This document shows positions 14,781 to 19,334 of a DNA stretch of 19,334 nucleotides, piece after piece (position 1 is the stretch's first letter; each line of letters opens with the position of its first letter). Under the pieces are notes generated by a model. That model did no database searches, had not been told where the DNA came from, and saw nothing but the letters and a program-made list of their open reading frames with translations. The position numbers and the translations under genes are program-made. Origin of the DNA: SHLQ01 sp047638715 (GTDB lineage Bacteria > Actinomycetota > Acidimicrobiia > Acidimicrobiales > SHLQ01); contig JBLIMK010000080.1 of NCBI GenBank assembly GCA_047638715.1, positions 1-19,334 on the forward strand, read 5' to 3'.

Positions 14781-16712
14781 ATGAGCTCTTCAGACGATGA
14801 CGCGAGCTATGTAGCGCCCGATGCGGGGACATGGTTCGGCGCCGAGGATCAGTTTCTCTTCAACGCGGGCGATCACACGAGACTCTGGGACGGCCTCGGT
14901 GGTCGATTGGCACATGTCGATGGTGTCGGTGGAGCTCGTTTCGCCGTGTGGGCGCCCAATGCAGCGTCCGTCGGCGTCATTGGAGACTTCAACAACTGGA
15001 CCCATCCGGGCGAACCGCTCCAAGCAGTGAGCTCGAGCGGCGTGTGGGATGGATTCATCGCGGGCCTCACCGCGGGAACTCGATACAAGTACCGCGTGGA
15101 ATCGTCGTACGGATCGGTCCAGGAGAAGGCCGACCCAATGGCCTTCGAAGCTGAGCTCGCACCAAACACGGCGTCCGTACTCGCCGATCTCTCACACGAC
15201 TGGGCTGACGATGCCTGGATGGCGACTCGAGGTGAACACAATCGTTGGGATCAGCCGATCTCGATCTACGAGGTGCACCTTGGCTCCTGGCGGCGAACGG
15301 TAGGGCCCGAGCACCGGTCATTGACCTACTCCGAGCACATCGGCGCCCTCGTTGTTCACGTTGCCGAGATGGGCTTCACCCATGTCGAATTTCTCCCCCT
15401 GACCGAACACCCGCTGTACGCATCTTGGGGTTACCAGACCACTGGATACTTCGCCGCAACCTCGCGTTATGGCGGCGCTGGCGAACTCATGGATCTGATC
15501 GACGCATTTCACAACGCGAACATCGGCGTCATCCTCGATTGGGTGCCGTCGCACTTCCCCACCGATGCCTTTGCCCTCAATGCGTTCGATGGATCGTCGC
15601 TGTACGAACACGCCGACCCTCGCGAGGGATTTCACCCCGACTGGAAGAGTTCGATCTTCAACTACGGGCGCCACGAAGTTCGCAGCTTCCTCATGTCGAG
15701 CGCCCGCTTCTGGCTCGAAGCCTTCCATATCGATGGCATCCGAGTCGACGCGGTCGCGTCGATGCTCTATCGCGATTACAGCCGCGGAGATGATTGGATT
15801 CCGAACGAATACGGCGGCCGCGAGAACCTTGAAGCAATTTCGTTTCTGCAACAGCTCAATCACGAGATGTACTCGATCTTCCCCGACATCTTGATGATCG
15901 CCGAGGAGTCGACCGCCTGGCCTGGCGTGACAAAACCGACCGATCAGGGTGGCCTTGGTTTCGGCTTCAAGTGGGATATGGGATGGATGAACGACACCCT
16001 CGAATATTTCCACGAGGATCCAATCAACCGTCGGTACCACCACGACAAACTGACGTTTCGAGCCATCTACGGCTTCAGTGAAAACTTCGTGCTGCCGCTG
16101 AGCCACGATGAGGTGGTCCATGGCAAAGGATCGCTCCTCAACAAGATGCCGGGTGACGATTGGCAGAAGTTCGCGAACCTGCGCATGCTCTTCGGCTGGC
16201 AGTACGCAACACCTGGCAAGAAGCTCGTCTTCATGGGAGGCGAGATCGCCCCGTGGACCGAGTGGAATCACGAAGACAGCCTTCCCTGGCATCTCACGAA
16301 CGACCCGTCACACGAGGGTGTCCTTCAGTGGGTTGCCACCTTGAACCATTTGTATCGGACGGTTCCGGCGCTGCACGTCAAAGATGGTGAAGCCGACGGG
16401 TTTCGATGGATCGATGCCAACGACGACGAGCGAAGCATCATCACCTTCCTCCGTGAAGACGGCGAAGGCGACATGGTCGTCGTTGCGCTCAACGCCACGC
16501 CAGTTCCTCGAGATCGGGTCATGACCGGCGTACCGGCGGCTGGAACGTGGGAGGTGTTGCTCTGTAGCGATGACGAGGCTTATGGCGGTTCGGGATACGA
16601 ACAGTCCGCGGCGTTCGAGTCGACGCCCGATGGGCACAACGGGTTCGAACAGTCGATTTGGCTAACCCTTCCGCCACTCTCGCTGACGCTGCTGCGCTAC
16701 AAAACGGGATAA
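14781..16712 (+). CDS. glgB: 1,4-alpha-glucan (glycogen) branching enzyme
   Basis: 643-residue GH13 enzyme that cuts alpha-1,4 chains and re-attaches them as alpha-1,6 branches during glycogen synthesis in the cytoplasm. CBM48-type domain ~48-130 (FAVWAPNAASVGVIGDFNNW), catalytic barrel ~160-520 and C-terminal beta domain ~545-643. Visible catalytic residues: Asp323 in DGIRVDAVASMLYRDYSR (nucleophile), Glu375 in IAEES (acid/base) and His442-Asp443 in LSHDEVVHGKGSLL. The signature WIPNEYGGRENLEAI is intact. It lacks the extra N-terminal domain of the ~730-residue E. coli enzyme, as many shorter GlgB proteins do. ATG 14781 has no Shine-Dalgarno; AAGACT 6 nt upstream would fit a leaderless start. 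No other glg gene is adjacent: the neighbours are the RTX protein (61 bp upstream) and a convergent LysR gene (39 bp downstream). Confidence 0.96.
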   Translation: MSSSDDDASYVAPDAGTWFGAEDQFLFNAGDHTRLWDGLGGRLAHVDGVGGARFAVWAPNAASVGVIGDFNNWTHPGEPLQAVSSSGVWDGFIAGLTAGTRYKYRVESSYGSVQEKADPMAFEAELAPNTASVLADLSHDWADDAWMATRGEHNRWDQPISIYEVHLGSWRRTVGPEHRSLTYSEHIGALVVHVAEMGFTHVEFLPLTEHPLYASWGYQTTGYFAATSRYGGAGELMDLIDAFHNANIGVILDWVPSHFPTDAFALNAFDGSSLYEHADPREGFHPDWKSSIFNYGRHEVRSFLMSSARFWLEAFHIDGIRVDAVASMLYRDYSRGDDWIPNEYGGRENLEAISFLQQLNHEMYSIFPDILMIAEESTAWPGVTKPTDQGGLGFGFKWDMGWMNDTLEYFHEDPINRRYHHDKLTFRAIYGFSENFVLPLSHDEVVHGKGSLLNKMPGDDWQKFANLRMLFGWQYATPGKKLVFMGGEIAPWTEWNHEDSLPWHLTNDPSHEGVLQWVATLNHLYRTVPALHVKDGEADGFRWIDANDDERSIITFLREDGEGDMVVVALNATPVPRDRVMTGVPAAGTWEVLLCSDDEAYGGSGYEQSAAFESTPDGHNGFEQSIWLTLPPLSLTLLRYKTG

Positions 16713-16751
16713 TCGTGGTCAGACCCTCGCAAGCTCACTTGGCGAACGGGG

Positions 16752-17690
16752 CTAGCTCCAGAGCGTGATGTGGACTCGGGGCTTGAAACGTCCGATGTTG
16801 CTGCCAGATCCGCTGAGCATCGCCTGGATGGCGCGCGGCGTGCTCACGAATCGCAGGAGTTCGCGAGCGACCTGCGTTGATTTGTGGGCCGGCAAAGCGC
16901 TGGCTGACCAGGTTCCTGTCGCCGCGCAGTTCGGCGTGTCGATCAGAACGAGTGCGCCAGATTTAAGCGCTTCACCAACAGCGAACTTGGGCGCAAGCGC
17001 GATCCCATTGCCATTGCGAGCCTCAGCGATTGCAGCGGAGTGGCTTGTATAAATGCGCTGCATGCTCTCCCGCACCCCGACCCGCTCGAGAATGAACTGG
17101 GAAACACCGAGGGGTTCGACGGCCGATGGGCCGAGGAACCAACTGAGCTCCTCGATGCGCTCGAATTTCAGGTCTGGCGTAGCTACGGCGACGACGTCGT
17201 AGCGCAAGAACTCCGCGCCCACGATTCCAAAGGGTGCTGGCCCGGACGCTTTTGGGCCGATAGCGACGTCGACCTCGTGCGACATCAAGAGCTCGGGGAA
17301 ACGGTTGGACGCCTCGACCAAGAGCTCGACTTCAAGGTCGTCAGCTCGCATAGAGAACAACTCGATCAAACCGGGCGCTGCGTACTCGGCAAACAAGCTG
17401 GTCGCTGCGATTCGCAACATTCGCCGACCGTCGTGCGCATCATGGACCTCGCGCCGAGTCTGTTCTTGCAGACCGAGCATCTCCACTGCTCTCTGCGCAA
17501 GCCGGAGTCCGCCGGGCGTGAAAACGAGCCCCCTTCGCGACGGGCTGAAGAGCGAATCGTCAAATTCCTTGCGCAGCGATCCAACGCTTCCTGATACGGC
17601 AGCCTCGGTGACTCCCAACTCTCGGGCGGCGCCGCGGACGGACCCAACCCGAACAACGGTGGCGAAGCTACGAAGCTGAGTGGGCGTCAT
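16752..17690 (-). CDS. LysR-family transcriptional regulator
   Basis: 312 residues from ATG 17690. N-terminal winged helix-turn-helix: MTPTQLRSFATVVRVGSVRGAARELGVTEAAVSGSVGSLRKEF, the classic LysR layout with the recognition helix around 23-42. This is followed by the linker helix and an effector-binding domain (~85-300, for example VDVAIGPK and HSAAIAEARNGNGIALAPKFAV). LysR proteins are usually tetrameric activators that bind near a divergent target gene and often repress themselves. AGGA lies 9 nt before ATG 17690. A GTG at 17708 (318 residues) is possible, but MTPTQLRSF is the standard family start. Its start is 20-45 bp from a perfect palindrome, and the divergent neighbour is a CoxG-like gene, so it likely controls the molybdenum-hydroxylase genes to the right. 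The effector is unknown. Confidence 0.9.
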   Translation of the reverse strand: MTPTQLRSFATVVRVGSVRGAARELGVTEAAVSGSVGSLRKEFDDSLFSPSRRGLVFTPGGLRLAQRAVEMLGLQEQTRREVHDAHDGRRMLRIAATSLFAEYAAPGLIELFSMRADDLEVELLVEASNRFPELLMSHEVDVAIGPKASGPAPFGIVGAEFLRYDVVAVATPDLKFERIEELSWFLGPSAVEPLGVSQFILERVGVRESMQRIYTSHSAAIAEARNGNGIALAPKFAVGEALKSGALVLIDTPNCAATGTWSASALPAHKSTQVARELLRFVSTPRAIQAMLSGSGSNIGRFKPRVHITLWS

Positions 17691-17709
17691 CGATTTCCAT
17701 CCTGACACA

Positions 17710-17735
17710 GTGACTTAAGGAAGTGCTTAAGTCAC
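17710..17735. promoter_or_regulatory. Perfect inverted repeat: probable LysR operator 1
   Basis: GTGACTTAAG (17710-17719) and CTTAAGTCAC (17726-17735) are exact reverse complements spaced by 6 nt. It lies between the LysR gene and the CoxG-like gene and ends 1 bp before a TTGACG -35 box, the usual place for a LysR activation site. The inner part TTAAG-N6-CTTAA recurs upstream of the CoxM-like gene. Confidence 0.75.
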
Positions 17736-17736
17736 G

Positions 17737-17766
17737 TTGACGGAACTATCTGAGCATTGGAATCGT
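17737..17766 (+). promoter_or_regulatory. Predicted promoter of the CoxG-like gene
   Basis: -35 TTGACG (17737-17742), an 18-nt spacer and -10-like AATCGT (17761-17766). A start near 17773 would give a leader of about 26 nt carrying the GAGAGAGA ribosome binding site. The poor -10 fits a promoter that needs an activator. Spacing is the same as at 18541-18570. Confidence 0.5.
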
Positions 17767-17798
17767 GTCTAAGCCACCTTTTGAGAGAGAATTCACGA

Positions 17799-18503
17799 AT
17801 GAAGATCGAAAACACGTTCACCGTCGACGCACCTATCCAGGATGCGTGGGAACTCCTCACCAACATCCCCGAGATAACGCCATGTCTCCCGGGAGCAAAG
17901 CTCACCGACGAATCCGACGGCGTCTACACCGGCGGCGTCAAGATCAAGGTCGGTCCGGTCACCTCGGAGTACAAAGGCTCGGCCGAGTTCGTCGAGAAAG
18001 ATGACACCAACTACAAGGCCGTGATCAACGGTAAGGGGCGCGACACCCGCGGCGCCGGCAATGCTCAGGCTCTAATCACCGCTCAGATGACCGCCGTCGG
18101 CGACAAGACCAAGGTCGACATCGAGACCGATCTCAAGGTTTCGGGCAAGGTCGCACAGTTCGGTCGAGGCGTGATGCAAGACGTTTCGACGAAGCTCCTT
18201 GGACAGTTCGCAGAATGCCTGGAGGCAAAGATCGGAGAGCCAGCGGCGATCGATGGCATCGCCGAGGCAAGCGCGGAGGCCGCCCAGGAAGACGCTGCAA
18301 CAGACGCTGAGGCTGACGAGTCGATAGTCGACAAGGCAACAGACGCTGCGGCAGATGTCGTCGTTGCCGACGATGACGATGACGATGACGAAGTACTCGA
18401 CCTTCTCGGGGTCGCTGGAGGCGCCGTGTTCAAGCGGTTCCTCCCCGTCCTCGCTGTTGGCATCGTCGTGCTGATCATCATCATCTGGCTCATCGCCAAA
18501 TAG
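17799..18503 (+). CDS. CoxG-like SRPBCC protein with C-terminal membrane anchor
   Basis: 234 residues. Residues 1-145 are a CoxG-family SRPBCC/START-like fold: MKIENTFTVDAPIQDAWELLTNIPEITPCLPGAKL, VGPVTSEYKGSAEF, and GKVAQFGRGVMQDVSTKLLGQFAECLE, all typical of CO dehydrogenase subunit G. A low-complexity Ala/Glu/Asp linker follows (150-190), then a run of seven Asp and a Glu (191-198) and one transmembrane helix (~214-233, FLPVLAVGIVVLIIIIWLIAK), with a charged end facing the cytoplasm. In Oligotropha, CoxG is not an enzyme subunit but helps attach CO dehydrogenase to the membrane; a built-in tail anchor suits that role. ATG 17799 has GAGAGAGA about 8 nt upstream, and upstream codons of the open frame look non-coding. 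It is followed by a CoxM-like gene 98 bp away and is divergent from LysR. Confidence 0.86.
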   Translation: MKIENTFTVDAPIQDAWELLTNIPEITPCLPGAKLTDESDGVYTGGVKIKVGPVTSEYKGSAEFVEKDDTNYKAVINGKGRDTRGAGNAQALITAQMTAVGDKTKVDIETDLKVSGKVAQFGRGVMQDVSTKLLGQFAECLEAKIGEPAAIDGIAEASAEAAQEDAATDAEADESIVDKATDAAADVVVADDDDDDDEVLDLLGVAGGAVFKRFLPVLAVGIVVLIIIIWLIAK

Positions 18504-18518
18504 TGAGCCGCTGGACGA

Positions 18519-18570
18519 TTAAGCGTTCCCTTAACTCGGATTGACGCAACGAAGGGACCCTTGGGAATGT
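18519..18570 (+). promoter_or_regulatory. Operator 2 plus promoter upstream of the CoxM-like gene
   Basis: TTAAG (18519-18523), 6 nt, CTTAA (18530-18534), 6 nt, TTGACG (18541-18546), 18 nt, GAATGT (18565-18570). Every element and spacing matches the module at 17715-17766. The distance from operator to start codon is also nearly the same (68 versus 69 bp). It implies that the CoxM-like gene has its own promoter under the same regulator as the CoxG-like gene. Confidence 0.65.
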
Positions 18571-18601
18571 GGCGGCTACGCCAGATCCAGGGGGTTCCAC
18601 C

Positions 18602-19334
18602 ATGCAAGTACCCGCACCGTTCGAATACGAGAGAGCCGAAAGCGTCGATCACGCGATCGGATTGCTTGAGCGCTTGGGGTCTGAGGCGCGCCTAATCGCC
18701 GGCGGCCACAGTCTGCTCCCGATGATGCGGCTTCGCCTAGCGAACCCCGAATACATCATCGACATCAACGATCTCGCCGACGAGCTCGGCTACGTCCGGA
18801 TCGAGGGTGACCACATGCACATCGGGGCCATGACCCGCCACCAGCAGCTCCTCGAGAGCGACGAACTCGCCGAGGCCTTCCCGATCTTTCGAGATGCTGA
18901 GAGGGTGATTGCCGATCCCGTGGTGAGAAACCGGGGAACCATCGGCGGCTCGCTGTGCCAAGCCGATCCGTCCGAGGATTTGTCCGCTGTCTGTTCGACC
19001 CTCGATGCGGTGTGTGTGATCAAGGGTTCAGGCGGCGAGCGGCTTGTTTCGATGCACGATTTCCACCAAGGTCCATACGAGACCGCTGTCGGTGACGCTG
19101 AGATGCTGATCGAAGTTCGCGTTCCTATTCGTGCAAACGGAAGCAGCGCATACAACAAGGTGGAGCGACGAGCCGGTGATTGGGCTGTCGTGTCCTCGGG
19201 CGCCGCTGTGTGGATGGATGGCAACACGATCGCCGATGGCCGGGTCGGACTCGCTGCTGTCGGGCCGAACACGATCACGATCGACGCTGCCCGAGATGCG
19301 CTCACTGGAGCAACCCCGTCCGAAGAGCTGTACG
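18602..19334 (+). CDS. CoxM-like FAD-binding medium subunit of a molybdenum hydroxylase (CO dehydrogenase / xanthine dehydrogenase family), C-terminus cut by window edge
   Basis: 244 codons visible; family members have about 285-295 residues, so roughly 45 are missing. FAD-binding motifs are in the usual places: AGGHSLLPMMRLRLA (33-47) and TIGGSLCQADPSED (113-126), equivalent to the AGGHS and TIGGN motifs of Oligotropha CoxM. The C-terminal CODH-type domain begins near 180 (AYNKVERRAGDWAVVSSGAAVWM). The subunit passes electrons from the Mo and [2Fe-2S] subunits to FAD and on to an acceptor. AGGGGG (18589-18594) is 7 nt before ATG 18602. The upstream CoxG-like gene and AGGHS favour a CO-dehydrogenase-like enzyme, but form II or other hydroxylases are possible until the large subunit is seen. 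The gene for the small iron-sulfur subunit would be expected next. Confidence 0.9.
   Translation, partial: MQVPAPFEYERAESVDHAIGLLERLGSEARLIAGGHSLLPMMRLRLANPEYIIDINDLADELGYVRIEGDHMHIGAMTRHQQLLESDELAEAFPIFRDAERVIADPVVRNRGTIGGSLCQADPSEDLSAVCSTLDAVCVIKGSGGERLVSMHDFHQGPYETAVGDAEMLIEVRVPIRANGSSAYNKVERRAGDWAVVSSGAAVWMDGNTIADGRVGLAAVGPNTITIDAARDALTGATPSEELY

Noticed and set aside
18361..18395. GAC/GAT repeats in the CoxG-like gene as a possible microsatellite
   Set aside because: Too short, and mixed codons simply encode the acidic run; no sign of slippage.

Overview
The window looks like chromosomal DNA of a high-GC Gram-positive bacterium. I infer an actinobacterium, and more tentatively class Acidimicrobiia. 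The reasons are the mycobacterial-type SerC, Thr/Pro-rich surface-protein linkers, several genes that look leaderless (a TANNNT -10 hexamer placed 7 nt before the start codon), frequent GTG starts and dense gene packing. I see no tRNA, rRNA, CRISPR array, insertion sequence, integrase or phage gene. Most genes are housekeeping, with several secreted or membrane proteins among them.

Layout, left to right. (1) 1-3002, minus strand: a two-gene unit in which a class I aspartate-type aminotransferase overlaps a prolyl-oligopeptidase-family (S9) peptidase by 4 bp; the peptidase runs off the left edge. (2) 3073-4197, plus strand: serC, divergent from the aminotransferase. (3) 4198-5715, plus strand: a leader able to fold into several hairpins, then a secreted protein made of two tandem spondin-type domains. 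A strong stem-loop terminator at 5768-5820 separates it from (4) ftsH and rsgA on the minus strand, each with its own leaderless-type promoter. (5) 8857-10554, plus strand: a membrane-anchored, Tat-type, sulfite-oxidase-like molybdopterin enzyme, divergent from rsgA. (6) 10560-11855, minus strand: an AAA+ ATPase of unassigned function, preceded by a 12-codon ORF with a good ribosome binding site. It is divergent from (7) a 917-residue secreted protein with a degenerate SGNH-like domain, a Thr/Pro linker encoded by tandem DNA repeats, a thrombospondin-type-3-like calcium region and 18 uninterrupted RTX nonapeptides. (8) 14781-16712, plus strand: glgB. (9) 16752-19334: a minus-strand LysR-type regulator, divergent from a membrane-anchored CoxG-like protein, followed by the FAD-binding CoxM-like subunit of a molybdenum hydroxylase that runs off the right edge.

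The most notable signal is in the last block. The upstream regions of the CoxG-like and CoxM-like genes carry the same module with the same spacing: an inverted repeat TTAAG-N6-CTTAA, then 6 nt, a TTGACG -35 box, 18 nt, and a -10-like hexamer. The first copy is a perfect 10-bp-arm palindrome beside the LysR gene. This predicts that the LysR protein controls both transcription units of a CO-dehydrogenase-like (or related) molybdenum hydroxylase. The substrate cannot be decided here because the large subunit lies outside the window.

Other points of interest are the spondin leader, in which one stem would hide the Shine-Dalgarno sequence; near-identical DNA between the two spondin domains; and the functionally unassigned AAA+ ATPase paired with a large calcium-binding surface protein.
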